From Marinobacter nauticus (GTDB lineage: Bacteria; Pseudomonadota; Gammaproteobacteria; Enterobacterales; Shewanellaceae), in contig NZ_JAHVJZ010000007.1 of NCBI RefSeq assembly GCF_019801015.1, forward strand, positions 1 through 64,000: a stretch of 64,000 nucleotides of DNA, given 5' to 3'. The notes below the pieces were generated by a model that saw only the letters and a list, made by a program, of their open reading frames with translations, had not been told where the DNA came from and ran no database searches. Every line of letters starts with the position of its first letter. The stretch's first letter is position 1. Shown here piece by piece: positions 54,138 through 62,223 of this stretch. Both the position numbers and the translations under genes were made by a program.

Positions 54138-55132
54138 CCCGCCTGACGCAGCGCCCGGATCCGCTCATCATTGGCCGGGTGACTGCGCAACCAACCAGGC
54201 AAATCGCCACTGTCCTGCTCCGCCAGCCGTTCAAACAGCGTTGCCAGCTCTGCCGGATCCCAGCCACCCCGGAGCATCAGTTCAGCACCGAGCTCATCGG
54301 CTTCCCGCTCAAGGTCGCGGCTGTAGCCGTTTTCCAGCACCACCCGGGAGAAGTCCATAACCGTACTGGTGGCGGCGCTGGCGTCGCCGGTGATTAAGGT
54401 CAGCAGCAAGGCGCCATAAGCGCTTTGCAACACCCCACGCAACCCATGGCGCGCTTCAACGTGCACCACTTCATGGGCCAAAACCCCCAGCCATTGGTCC
54501 TCTTTGTCCGTCAGGGCCACCAACTGGTCCAGCAGCACGATGTCGCCACTGGGCAACGCAAAAGCGTTAGGGCCTATCTTCGGCGCACTGCGCAGATGCA
54601 GACGATAGTGCTCAGCGGGCAATCCATTCACTTTGAGAAGCCGGGCAAACGCATCATGGATCCGCTGCTGTTCCGGCAGCGGCAACTCCGAACGCTGCAG
54701 TGGCAGAGATTGCAGCGCCTCCGTCGCCATCTCATCGAGCAGCTCTGCCGGCAGCGCATCGGCAGTGTGCCTGGCCATCGCCGGAATGCCGTACTGATAT
54801 AGGCCGAACATCGACACCACCAACAGCACCAGGCCGACGATCGCCGCATTGCGATTCCGCTCGAGTCGATCGACCCATCGCAACCCGTTTTTGCCCTGTT
54901 GACCCATCAGAGCGTCAAGCTGATCATGCTGGTCGCTGACAAAACGCCAGCCACTGGCAAACACCAGGGTACGGGGCATGGTGCCCAGCCGGGCCGGAAT
55001 GGTTACCGCCGCTAACTCCGCACAGGGCTGTCCCTGCACATCCCGGAAGATCTGCCCCTGAGCGTCAACCCGCATCACGCCAGGAGCGCCCCGGCCGCTT
55101 TGGCCATCAAACCAGGTACCACGCAGTTCCAT
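54113..55132 (-). CDS. M48-family membrane metalloprotease
   Basis: 339 residues from the ATG at 55132 that overlaps the upstream DUF898 stop (TGATG). An N-terminal domain of about 90 residues is followed by a membrane helix (about 97-115) and an M48 peptidase domain: His220-Glu221 and His224 in LAHEVVHVEARHG, with Glu near 276 in LEREADELGAEL as third zinc ligand. It resembles HtpX/Oma1/BepA-type proteases that degrade misfolded envelope proteins. The GNAFALPSGDI-type segment PNAFALPSGDIVL is typical. The 3' end overlaps the convergent tapT gene. Confidence 0.85.
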   Translation of the reverse strand: MELRGTWFDGQSGRGAPGVMRVDAQGQIFRDVQGQPCAELAAVTIPARLGTMPRTLVFASGWRFVSDQHDQLDALMGQQGKNGLRWVDRLERNRNAAIVGLVLLVVSMFGLYQYGIPAMARHTADALPAELLDEMATEALQSLPLQRSELPLPEQQRIHDAFARLLKVNGLPAEHYRLHLRSAPKIGPNAFALPSGDIVLLDQLVALTDKEDQWLGVLAHEVVHVEARHGLRGVLQSAYGALLLTLITGDASAATSTVMDFSRVVLENGYSRDLEREADELGAELMLRGGWDPAELATLFERLAEQDSGDLPGWLRSHPANDERIRALRQAGQSAIPSR

Positions 55133-56142
55133 CACAGCCCCAGCGCCAAATCGACATCAAAGATCTCACTGGACTCAGCGCCCACCGCCGCCAACTCCTC
55201 TTCGTGCAGAGCCACCATCTCATCCAGAGCTTCAACCGGCTCCACCGACAGCGTCTGGCAGCGATATGCCGCCCAGCGCACCTTGGCAAAGGGGATAAAC
55301 AGCCCCAGTGTGGCGATGATCCCCACTTGATTGGTGAGCAGAATCCAGATCATCCGTCGCCACCCCAGGGTGGACGAAAAGGTCACGCCATTCAGGCGGG
55401 TATGGCGCAGCGCCAGCTCCATCAGGCCCACCTTGAAAATCGGCCAGATCACCATCAGCAGCAGATAAAACGGTGCCATCAGTGCCAGCAGCACCATCGG
55501 ATTCTCCTCTACGTTCAGCGCCGCACCGAGGAGACCAAGGGTGAACAGAGCCACAAAGCCCAGCACCAGTGTCAGGCTCCCCGCCACCAGACAGAACAGA
55601 TACACCGGGCCGGCTGGCAGCGTAATCTCGAACTGCTGCTTGCCATACCAGTGATGGCCGACCACAAACTCCTTCTGTTTGGCCAACAGATAAGGCAACA
55701 CCAGCCCCAGAGTCAGAACCGTCAGGGGAGGCAGCAGGAAGAACAGGAAAAACACCTCCAGTGCCGATCCGGAAAAGGAGAAGTTGATGCCCCGATATTC
55801 ACTGTATCGGGCGTTGAACATCAGTCCGCGGGTGATGGCCCAGGGCCAGAAGAACAGCATCAACAGACCCGCGATCGCGCCCAGTACCGGATTCAGGCCC
55901 GCCGCGAAGTAGAGCCCGAAAATCAGCAGAGCCAACAACCGGCCGTAGAGGATCTTGATCGGATCGGCGGTGTAATCGAAACGGTGTCCGGCCAGCTCAG
56001 TGTGGCCATAGAGATAGCGGCGGTTGCGCACCTTGGCCCAGGGCGAATAGATACCCAGGGTCAGCAGCGTCAGGCCCAGATTCACAATCCAGATTTTGAA
56101 GAATTCCGTGCCATCACCGTGAAACTGAAACACGCGCTTCAT
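55132..56142 (-). CDS. DUF898 (YjgN-family) polytopic membrane protein
   Basis: 336 residues. Opens with FQFHGDGTEFFKIWIVNLGLTLLTLGIYSPWAKVR, the DUF898 signature, which recurs in part near 215-275, giving two repeats with about eight membrane helices. YjgN of E. coli is uncharacterised. It overlaps nfeD by four bases and the M48 gene by one, so all are co-translated. In other genomes DUF898 is also found beside M48 proteases, suggesting a shared membrane-proteostasis role, which is inference. Confidence 0.88.
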   Translation of the reverse strand: MKRVFQFHGDGTEFFKIWIVNLGLTLLTLGIYSPWAKVRNRRYLYGHTELAGHRFDYTADPIKILYGRLLALLIFGLYFAAGLNPVLGAIAGLLMLFFWPWAITRGLMFNARYSEYRGINFSFSGSALEVFFLFFLLPPLTVLTLGLVLPYLLAKQKEFVVGHHWYGKQQFEITLPAGPVYLFCLVAGSLTLVLGFVALFTLGLLGAALNVEENPMVLLALMAPFYLLLMVIWPIFKVGLMELALRHTRLNGVTFSSTLGWRRMIWILLTNQVGIIATLGLFIPFAKVRWAAYRCQTLSVEPVEALDEMVALHEEELAAVGAESSEIFDVDLALGL

Positions 56143-56588
56143 TCGGCCGCCTCCAGCAGCAGCGTCATGCCGTCACTCCCGCTGACCTGCACTCGGGTGC
56201 CCACGCTCAGTGGCTGCTCACAGCGCACCCGCCAGAGCGTATCACCGACCTGAACCTTGCTCTCACCAGCGGGCAGATCCTGCGCCAACACCCAGCTCCG
56301 GCCGACCAGCTGAGCAGCCCGGTCATTCAGCGTGGGCTGCTCGGAAGCCTGATTAAAGCGACGGAAGCCACGCCAGTAGATCACGGTGAACACCACCGCC
56401 GAAACCGCAAAGATCATCAGCTGGCTGGACCAACTCAGCTCCGGCCAGATCCACAGCAGCAGGGACAACAGAATCCCTGCCGCCGCTGCGCCAAGCAGAA
56501 AACCACCGCTTCCCAGTGCTTCCAGGCCCAGCAAAACCAGTCCCAGCACCAACCAGTGCCAGGCCTGTAAGGATTCCAATACCGCCAT
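56139..56588 (-). CDS. NfeD-family protein (YbbJ-like)
   Basis: 149 residues from the ATG at 56588, overlapping the qmcA stop as TGATG. Two or three N-terminal membrane helices (about 12-70), then a soluble OB-fold domain (VGRSWVLAQDLPAGESKVQVGDTLWRV). NfeD proteins are partners of SPFH/stomatin proteins and sit beside them in most genomes. Confidence 0.9.
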   Translation of the reverse strand: MAVLESLQAWHWLVLGLVLLGLEALGSGGFLLGAAAAGILLSLLLWIWPELSWSSQLMIFAVSAVVFTVIYWRGFRRFNQASEQPTLNDRAAQLVGRSWVLAQDLPAGESKVQVGDTLWRVRCEQPLSVGTRVQVSGSDGMTLLLEAAE

Positions 56589-57508
56589 CACTCGCCTCGC
56601 TTGCCGGTGTCTTTAAGCAACTCAGTGATGCCGCCCACCGCGCCGATCAGGCTGCCCGCTTCCAGCGGCATCATCACCAGCTTGCTGTTATCGGCACCGG
56701 CCACCTCTTTAATGGCCTCGACGTACTTCTGAGCGACAAAATAGTTGATCGCCTGCATATCCCCTTCGGCGATCGCTTTAGACACCATGCTGGTGGCGTT
56801 GGCCTCCGCTTCGGCCAGTCGCTCCCGGGCTTCCGCTTCACGTTTGGCGGCTTCCAGCTGGCCTTCCGCTTTCAGGATGGCGGACTGCTTCTCCCCTTCC
56901 GCCACTTTAATCGCCGCTTCCCGTTCGCCTTCGGCTTCCAGGATCGCCGCCCGCTTCTCCCGCTCAGCTTTCATCTGCCGCGCCATGGCGTCCACCAGGT
57001 CCATCGGCGGGCTGATGTCGCGGATCTCGATTCGGGTGACTTTCACGCCCCACGGGTCGGTGGCGTCGTCCACTTTGGTCAGCAGTTCGGCGTTGATGCG
57101 GTCCCGGTTGGAGAGCATCTCATCCAGCTCCATGGAACCCAGCACCGCCCGGATGTTGGTCATCACCAGGTTCTGCATCGCCAGCTCCAGGTTGTTCACT
57201 TCGTAGGACGCCTTCACGGCGTCCTGCACCTGGTAGAAGCAGACGGCATCGGTCGTCACCATGGCGTTATCAGAGGAGATCACCTCCTGCGGCATGATGT
57301 CCAACACCTGCTCCATCATGTTCTGCTTGCGGCCAATGCCATCCACCAGAGGGACAATCAGATTCAATCCCGGCGACAGCGTCCGGGTGAACTTACCAAA
57401 TCGCTCGACAGTGTACTGATAACCCTGGGACACCATTTTGACCCCGGTCGCCACCAGAATTACTGCCAGTGCCACCAGGACAATCGCAACAATATCGGCA
57501 CCAAACAT
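56588..57508 (-). CDS. qmcA: SPFH/stomatin-like protein QmcA
   Basis: 306 residues. An N-terminal membrane helix (about 2-22), then the SPFH domain ([26 protein letters not shown]) and a long alanine/glutamate-rich coiled coil (about 185-260, [20 protein letters not shown]). It matches E. coli QmcA (YbbK), which multimerises in the inner membrane and associates with FtsH-type quality control. First gene of the qmcA-nfeD-DUF898-M48 unit. Confidence 0.93.
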   Translation of the reverse strand: MFGADIVAIVLVALAVILVATGVKMVSQGYQYTVERFGKFTRTLSPGLNLIVPLVDGIGRKQNMMEQVLDIMPQEVISSDNAMVTTDAVCFYQVQDAVKASYEVNNLELAMQNLVMTNIRAVLGSMELDEMLSNRDRINAELLTKVDDATDPWGVKVTRIEIRDISPPMDLVDAMARQMKAEREKRAAILEAEGEREAAIKVAEGEKQSAILKAEGQLEAAKREAEARERLAEAEANATSMVSKAIAEGDMQAINYFVAQKYVEAIKEVAGADNSKLVMMPLEAGSLIGAVGGITELLKDTGKRGE

Positions 57509-57645
57509 ATTTCACTCCGTTGAAAATCCGACCAAAAAGTCGACTCTACCCGATTGAACCCAAAACCGACAGAATGGGCGGGAGAATGGATCTGTTACAC
57601 TCGCCAGACCGGCCTTTGCCGATTGCCCTAGCATGAGGAATTGCA

Positions 57646-57981
57646 ATGAAACAACGTATCTCTGTAATCGCGGCACTCATCCTGATGGGCTTGACCGCCT
57701 GCAGCGAGCAGAACAAAGAGGAACTTCAGGACGCGCTGGATAAGGCCGCCGCCAAAGCCGAGCAGCTGAAAGACGACGCCAAGGCCGCTGCAGATGATGC
57801 TATGGATGAGGCGCAGTCCATGGCCGATGATGCCTATCAGGACGCCAAAGGCGCGGCAAGCGATGCCTATGACGAAGCCAAAGGGGCCGCGGAAGACGCG
57901 ATGGACGATGCCAAGAAGCAGGCCGAGGAGATGACCGAAGAGGCTCGCAAAGAGGCAGAAGAGTTGCTGGAGAAGCAGTGA
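57646..57981 (+). CDS. lipoprotein with 11-residue amphipathic repeats
   Basis: 111 residues. Lipobox LTAC, acylated Cys19. From about residue 48 the chain is a series of 11-residue units: AADDAMDEAQS (48-58), MADDAYQDAKG (59-69), AASDAYDEAKG (70-80), AAEDAMDDAKK (81-91), QAEEMTEEARK (92-102) and a partial ninth-residue unit to the end, with looser repeats before. Ala, Asp, Glu and Lys dominate. This is the pattern of group 3 LEA and apolipoprotein-like helices, which form right-handed coiled coils or lie on membranes. It probably lines an envelope membrane face. Function unknown. Single gene with its own terminator. Confidence 0.8.
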   Translation: MKQRISVIAALILMGLTACSEQNKEELQDALDKAAAKAEQLKDDAKAAADDAMDEAQSMADDAYQDAKGAASDAYDEAKGAAEDAMDDAKKQAEEMTEEARKEAEELLEKQ

Positions 57982-57987
57982 TGCAGA

Positions 57988-58014
57988 ACGGGAGCGCCAG
58001 GGCGCTCCCGTTTT
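57988..58014. terminator. bidirectional terminator
   Basis: AACGGGAGCGCC, loop AG, GGCGCTCCCGTTTT between the repeat lipoprotein and the convergent GST gene. Confidence 0.82.
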
Positions 58015-58017
58015 CGT

Positions 58018-58707
58018 TCAGTCCAGATTGAACAATCGCTTCTTGTCTGCCTCGGACAACTCATTGGCAGGCTTGGCGTCCTTGATGGTTTCCGCCAGTG
58101 CATAGGCTTTCTGTACGGCCGGTCGCGCTTCCATCCGCTCCAGCCAGGCGGCCATATTGGGGAACTGGCTCAAATCCTGACTCTGCCCTTCCCACAGTTT
58201 GGCCCAGGGGAAGATCGCCATATCAGCAATGGAGTAATCTCCCGCCACATACTCTTTGCCTTCCAGTTGCTTATCCAGCACGCCATACAGGCGGGCTGTT
58301 TCCTTGATATAACGCTGCTGGGCGTAAGGCACTTCCTCCGGCGCATAGTGATTAAAGTGGTGGTTCTGCCCCGCCATCGGGCCCAATCCCCCCATCTGCC
58401 AGTACAGCCACTGCAACACCTCCATCCGGGGCCGGGTCAGCTTTGGCAGGAATTGCCCCACCTTGTCCGCCAGATACTCCAGAATCGCCCCGGACTCGAA
58501 CACCGACAGCGGTCCGCCACCGTCCGCCGGACTGTGGTCGATGATGGCGGGCATCCGGTTGTTGGGCGCAATCGCCAAAAACTCCGGCTTAAACTGGTCA
58601 CCCGCACCGATGTTGACGGGGACAATGCGGTACTCCAGCCCGGCTTCCTCCAGGAAAACCGTGATTTTGTGCCCGTTGGGCGTGGGCCAGTAGTGCAGTT
58701 CAATCAT
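58018..58707 (-). CDS. glutathione S-transferase family protein (YfcG/YghU-type)
   Basis: 229 residues from the ATG at 58707 with TTGGAG upstream. The thioredoxin-like N domain starts IELHYWPTPNGHKITVFLEEAGLEY; the TPNG(H/R)K segment is the glutathione-disulfide-binding motif of the YfcG/YghU group (Nu class), which act as disulfide reductases. SVFESGAILEYLAD holds the glutathione-binding Glu-Ser, and the helical C domain follows with GDYSIADMAIFPW. Cytoplasmic. Confidence 0.9.
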   Translation of the reverse strand: MIELHYWPTPNGHKITVFLEEAGLEYRIVPVNIGAGDQFKPEFLAIAPNNRMPAIIDHSPADGGGPLSVFESGAILEYLADKVGQFLPKLTRPRMEVLQWLYWQMGGLGPMAGQNHHFNHYAPEEVPYAQQRYIKETARLYGVLDKQLEGKEYVAGDYSIADMAIFPWAKLWEGQSQDLSQFPNMAAWLERMEARPAVQKAYALAETIKDAKPANELSEADKKRLFNLD

Positions 58708-58815
58708 GCAATGCTCCAAGCGATATTCCAGCGTTCGGTAAGGAGAGAGTAAACGGTGCCATCAGCGCGGACGATCACCTAAGCTCAGGTAAGAAGGTGT
58801 CACTCCGGAGACCCG

Positions 58816-59238
58816 ATGTATAGACCTTTTATTGCGTTATCACTGTTGGTCTGCGCGCTTTGCGCCGAAGCAGAAGTGGTTGAAAAAGGCCTGTTTGCCA
58901 GTGACCGCCACGATGCGGCCCTGCTGCTGTCCGCTGACCGCATCCCGGCAAAAATCGGCACCTTGTTTGGGTTCCGCTTCCTGCCCGACCCCGAATGGGA
59001 CCAGACCCGACCGCTTCAGGTTGTGGTGCATCATCCGCCCATGGCCCCCCTTGGTCATGAGGCCAGTGGCTGGATTCAGTATCTGCAACCCGGTCAGCCC
59101 AACACTGTCGTCTGGGAGTTTGAGTATGAGGAGGAGTTGATACCCGGCGAATGGGTCATCTTCCTGATGCAGGACGACGAGCCACTGTTTGTGGAACGCT
59201 TCCAGATCATTCTGCTGCCGGAGGCGCAATTCCTTTAG
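58816..59238 (+). CDS. exported DUF3859-type protein
   Basis: 140 residues; signal peptide cleaved near Ala19 (CAEA). The mature part is beta-rich: VVEKGLFASD, GTLFGFRFLPD, a central segment of Pro-rich loops, VVWEFEYEEELIPGEWVIFLMQDDEPLFVERFQIIL. This resembles DUF3859, an immunoglobulin-like fold of unknown function. Lies upstream of, and in line with, the copA promoter. Confidence 0.65.
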   Translation: MYRPFIALSLLVCALCAEAEVVEKGLFASDRHDAALLLSADRIPAKIGTLFGFRFLPDPEWDQTRPLQVVVHHPPMAPLGHEASGWIQYLQPGQPNTVVWEFEYEEELIPGEWVIFLMQDDEPLFVERFQIILLPEAQFL

Positions 59239-59251
59239 ATCACCCGGCCGG

Positions 59252-59282
59252 TTGACTCTCCCCTTGTGGGAGACTTTAGCCT
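59252..59282 (+). promoter_or_regulatory. CueR-type promoter of copA
   Basis: TTGACT at 59252-59257, a 19-base spacer containing the dyad CTCCCCTTGTGGGAG, and TAGCCT at 59277-59282. MerR-family activators such as CueR work on just such over-long spacers; E. coli copA has TTGACC with CTTCCCCTTGCTGGAAGG in the same place. The predicted start near 59289 gives a 25-base leader. The cueR gene itself is not in the window. Confidence 0.85.
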
Positions 59283-59313
59283 GTGGCTATCGGTTCTCTT
59301 CGAGGGTGAAACC

Positions 59314-61716
59314 ATGACCATCCGACTGCAGCTGGAGGGCGCACGCTGCGCGTCCTGCGTCAGCAAAATTGAAGCGGCCCTGATGCCGCTGCCTGGCGTA
59401 ACCGCCGTTCAGGTTAATCTCTCCGACCAAACTGCTGAAGTCACCGGCAACGCCGCTTCCGGCAAACTCATCGATGCCCTGAATGCCATCGGGTACCCGG
59501 CCAAAGTGATGACCGACAGTGAGGCTCCTCTGTTCATCCCCGGCATGCGTTGTGCGGGCTGCGTCAGCAAGATCGACAGCGCGCTGCGGGATCTGCCCGG
59601 CATCGAACAGGTCCAGGTCAATCTCGCGGACAAGACCGTCGTCCTGTCCGGCCAATACGATATGCAGGCGGTGCTGAACACGCTCAACACCATCGGTTAT
59701 CCCGGCGAGTTTGCGGAAACGCTGCTGATGGCCGGGGACGGCGACGAATTTCAGGGTTTCCGTACCCAACTTATCCAGAGCGGCATCGCCCTTGGGCTGG
59801 GTATGGCAATGATGCTCTGGGGATGGTTTGACGGCATGACGGTTGAGACCTGGACCGATCGCTGGCTGTGGGGCAGCGCCGGTGCCCTGACCTTGGTGAT
59901 GATGGTGTACGCCGGGGGGCATTACTTCCGGGGCGCCTGGCAGGCGCTGAAACACGGGCATGCCACCATGGACACACTGATCGCCCTGGGGACCGGAACC
60001 GCCTGGCTGTTCAGCATGGCCGTGGTGCTGATACCTGAAGCGTTTCCCGCCGCCAGCCGCCATCTCTACTTCGAAGCGTCCGCCATGATCATTGGCCTGA
60101 TTAACCTCGGGCAAGCGCTGGAACACCGGGCCAAAAGCAAAACCAACACGGCCCTTCGCCAGTTGATGGCACTGCGTCCAAAGACGGCGCGTGTGCTCCG
60201 GGATGGTCGCGAGCAGGATCTGCCGATACAGCGGGTTCAGGTCGGCGATCGTGTGCGCTTGCGCCCCGGAGAGCAGGTGCCCGTTGACGGAGTCGTTGTT
60301 GAAGGGCGCTCTCTGGTGGACGAATCGATGCTGACCGGCGAGCCGGTGCCGGTCGAGAAAGTGGCTGACAGCGAACTGAGCGCCGGCACACTGAACAAAC
60401 AGGGCAGCCTGATCATGCAGGCGCAACGTGTGGGGGCAGACACCGCTCTGGCCCGAATCATTGAGCTGGTCCGGCACGCTCAGGGCAGCAAACTGCCCAT
60501 CGCCAACCTGGCTAACCGCATCTCCGCCATCTTTGTCCCCGCCGTTGTGGTGATTGCGCTGCTCAGCGCCATTATCTGGTTCTTCTGGGGGCCGGATCCA
60601 CGGCTGAGCCACGCTCTGGTGGTACTGACCACGGTGTTGATCATCGCCTGCCCCTGCGCGCTGGGGCTGGCGACCCCGATGTCGGTGATCAACGGCGTTG
60701 GCAAGGCCGCCCAGCTTGGTTTGCTGGTTCGGGAAGGCAAAGCCCTGCAAACTGCCAGCCACCTGGACACCCTGGTGGTGGATAAAACCGGCACCCTGAC
60801 CGAAGGGCGCCCCTCAGTGACCGACACCCTCGCCGTCCCCGGTGTCAGTCCGGATGCACTGATTGACCAAGCCGCGGCACTGGAACAAGGCTCGGAGCAC
60901 CCGCTGGCCGACGCGGTACTCAGGGCCGCAGACGGCCGGTCACTGGCACCGGTCGATGATTTCGAAGCTCATACCGGACAAGGTATTGAAGGTCGGGTGA
61001 ATGGCCAGCATCTGTTGCTCGGCAACCGAGCAATGATGGCCAGATGGCAGGTGGACATCGCCGCACTGGAAATCCAGGCTTCCCAGCTGGCGGCAGAGGG
61101 AAAGACGCCGGTTTACCTGTCCGCCAATGGTGAACTTCAGGGGGTACTGGCGATCGCCGACCCGATTCGCGACGACGCCAGAAGCGCCATTGACCGACTG
61201 CATCAGCAGGGCCTTAAAGTGGTGATGCTCACCGGCGACCATCCGGATACCGCCGCAGCGGTGGCCCGCCAGCTGGGCATTGACCAATTTGAAGCCCAGA
61301 TGCGCCCGGAAGATAAAGCCCGGATACTGACCGAACTTCAGCATTCCGGTCGAAAGGTGGCCATGGCGGGAGATGGCATCAACGACGCCCCGGCTCTGGC
61401 ACAGGCCGACGTGGGGTTTGCCATTGGCTCCGGCACCGACATTGCCAAAGCGTCCGCAGACATCATTCTGATGCGCTCCTCGCTCCACGGCGTGGCCGAC
61501 GCCATCGCCCTTTCCCGGGCAACCCTGCGCAACATCAAGCAGAACCTGTTTGGTGCCTTTATCTATAACAGTCTGGGCATCCCCATCGCTGCTGGCGTGC
61601 TGTATCCCCTGACCGGCGTGTTGCTGAACCCGGTGGTGGCTGGCGCCGCCATGGCTCTGTCGTCACTGACGGTGGTCACCAACGCCAACCGGCTGCGGTG
61701 GTTCAAGCCACAGTAA
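59314..61716 (+). CDS. copA: copper-exporting P1B-type ATPase CopA
   Basis: 800 residues from the ATG at 59314 with GAGGGTGA upstream. Pumps Cu(I) from cytoplasm to periplasm. Two N-terminal heavy-metal domains: Cys12/Cys15 in GARCASC and Cys79/Cys82 in GMRCAGC. Eight membrane helices follow, with the CPC metal site in IIACPCALGLATP, the phosphorylated Asp in DKTGTLTEG, SEHPLADAV with the P1B His-Pro, and GDGINDAPAL. The CPC and late-helix residues place it with Cu(I) pumps. Controlled by the CueR-type promoter above. Confidence 0.96.
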   Translation: MTIRLQLEGARCASCVSKIEAALMPLPGVTAVQVNLSDQTAEVTGNAASGKLIDALNAIGYPAKVMTDSEAPLFIPGMRCAGCVSKIDSALRDLPGIEQVQVNLADKTVVLSGQYDMQAVLNTLNTIGYPGEFAETLLMAGDGDEFQGFRTQLIQSGIALGLGMAMMLWGWFDGMTVETWTDRWLWGSAGALTLVMMVYAGGHYFRGAWQALKHGHATMDTLIALGTGTAWLFSMAVVLIPEAFPAASRHLYFEASAMIIGLINLGQALEHRAKSKTNTALRQLMALRPKTARVLRDGREQDLPIQRVQVGDRVRLRPGEQVPVDGVVVEGRSLVDESMLTGEPVPVEKVADSELSAGTLNKQGSLIMQAQRVGADTALARIIELVRHAQGSKLPIANLANRISAIFVPAVVVIALLSAIIWFFWGPDPRLSHALVVLTTVLIIACPCALGLATPMSVINGVGKAAQLGLLVREGKALQTASHLDTLVVDKTGTLTEGRPSVTDTLAVPGVSPDALIDQAAALEQGSEHPLADAVLRAADGRSLAPVDDFEAHTGQGIEGRVNGQHLLLGNRAMMARWQVDIAALEIQASQLAAEGKTPVYLSANGELQGVLAIADPIRDDARSAIDRLHQQGLKVVMLTGDHPDTAAAVARQLGIDQFEAQMRPEDKARILTELQHSGRKVAMAGDGINDAPALAQADVGFAIGSGTDIAKASADIILMRSSLHGVADAIALSRATLRNIKQNLFGAFIYNSLGIPIAAGVLYPLTGVLLNPVVAGAAMALSSLTVVTNANRLRWFKPQ

Positions 61717-61747
61717 AGAAAAGGGCCAATCTGGCCCTTTTTTTATT
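61717..61747 (+). terminator. Rho-independent terminator after copA
   Basis: AAAAGGGCCA, loop ATC, TGGCCC and a long T-run. It precedes a second MerR-type promoter, so the next gene is separately transcribed. Confidence 0.88.
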
Positions 61748-61755
61748 TTTGGCTA

Positions 61756-61786
61756 TTGAGTCTCCAGCCACAGGAGACCTTACGCT
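61756..61786 (+). promoter_or_regulatory. second CueR-like promoter, upstream of a His/Cys-rich gene
   Basis: TTGAGT at 61756-61761, 19-base spacer and TACGCT at 61781-61786. The spacer has CTCC-N7-GGAGACCT, the same frame as CTCC-N7-GGAGACTT in the copA promoter. The arms are shorter than at copA (CTCC/GGAG), and the loop differs. Predicted transcription start falls at about 61792-61794. Confidence 0.7.
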
Positions 61787-61792
61787 AAGCCC

Positions 61793-62146
61793 ATGATGAG
61801 ACATTTCATACGACAATGGCCCCATGCGCTGTTCCTGCTGCTCAGCCTGATGCTCAGCCTGATGCTCAGCGTTGGACCGGCGAACGCCGAGCCGATGCAT
61901 GCCAGCGACCATACCAAGGTGGCGGCGATGGCGCATTGCGAGCACCACGCTGACTCGGATGGCGCGGTTGCCTGCTCTGACTGGGCGGGTCAATGCTCTG
62001 ATCCACACTGCCACCTCGTCTGTTTCGCGTTGGTCTCAACCGCATCCAGGACTCAGGTGTCGTTACAGGAAAGCCCACACCGTGCCCCGTCCACAAGGAT
62101 GCCGGACGCACCCACAGCAGCGCCTTGGGTGGTCCCCATTCTCTGA
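61793..62146 (+). CDS. small periplasmic His/Cys-rich protein, candidate copper binder
   Basis: 117 residues; signal peptide to about Ala32, hydrophobic part built of LLLSLMLSLMLS. The mature protein has Met and His (MHASDHTK, AHCEHHADSD) and five Cys at 49, 61, 68, 73 and 77, ending in QCSDPHCHLVC. This resembles small copper-inducible proteins (CopL or DUF2946-like) in composition, without a firm family match. A CueR-like promoter directly precedes it. Start at 61793 or the second ATG at 61796; no leader space for a Shine-Dalgarno. Confidence 0.65.
   Translation: MMRHFIRQWPHALFLLLSLMLSLMLSVGPANAEPMHASDHTKVAAMAHCEHHADSDGAVACSDWAGQCSDPHCHLVCFALVSTASRTQVSLQESPHRAPSTRMPDAPTAAPWVVPIL
61835..61870 (+). 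repeat. three tandem 12-base units in the signal-peptide codons
   Basis: CTGCTGCTCAGC followed by CTGATGCTCAGC twice, encoding LLLS-LMLS-LMLS of the signal peptide hydrophobic core. Unit number could vary by slippage. Confidence 0.8.
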
Positions 62147-62182
62147 CTTCAATCTCAATCCGGGCCATTGGCCCCACTTCTG

Positions 62183-62210
62183 TTGAATGAAATGAATGAG
62201 TTGAATGAAT
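62183..62210 (+). repeat. short TGAATGA repeats upstream of the DUF2057 gene
   Basis: TGAATGA occurs three times with spacers of a few bases (TTGAATGAAATGAATGAG, then TTGAATGAAT), just before the GGAGAAA ribosome site of the next gene. Significance unknown. Confidence 0.5.
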
Positions 62211-62223
62211 TGGAGAAACGCGG

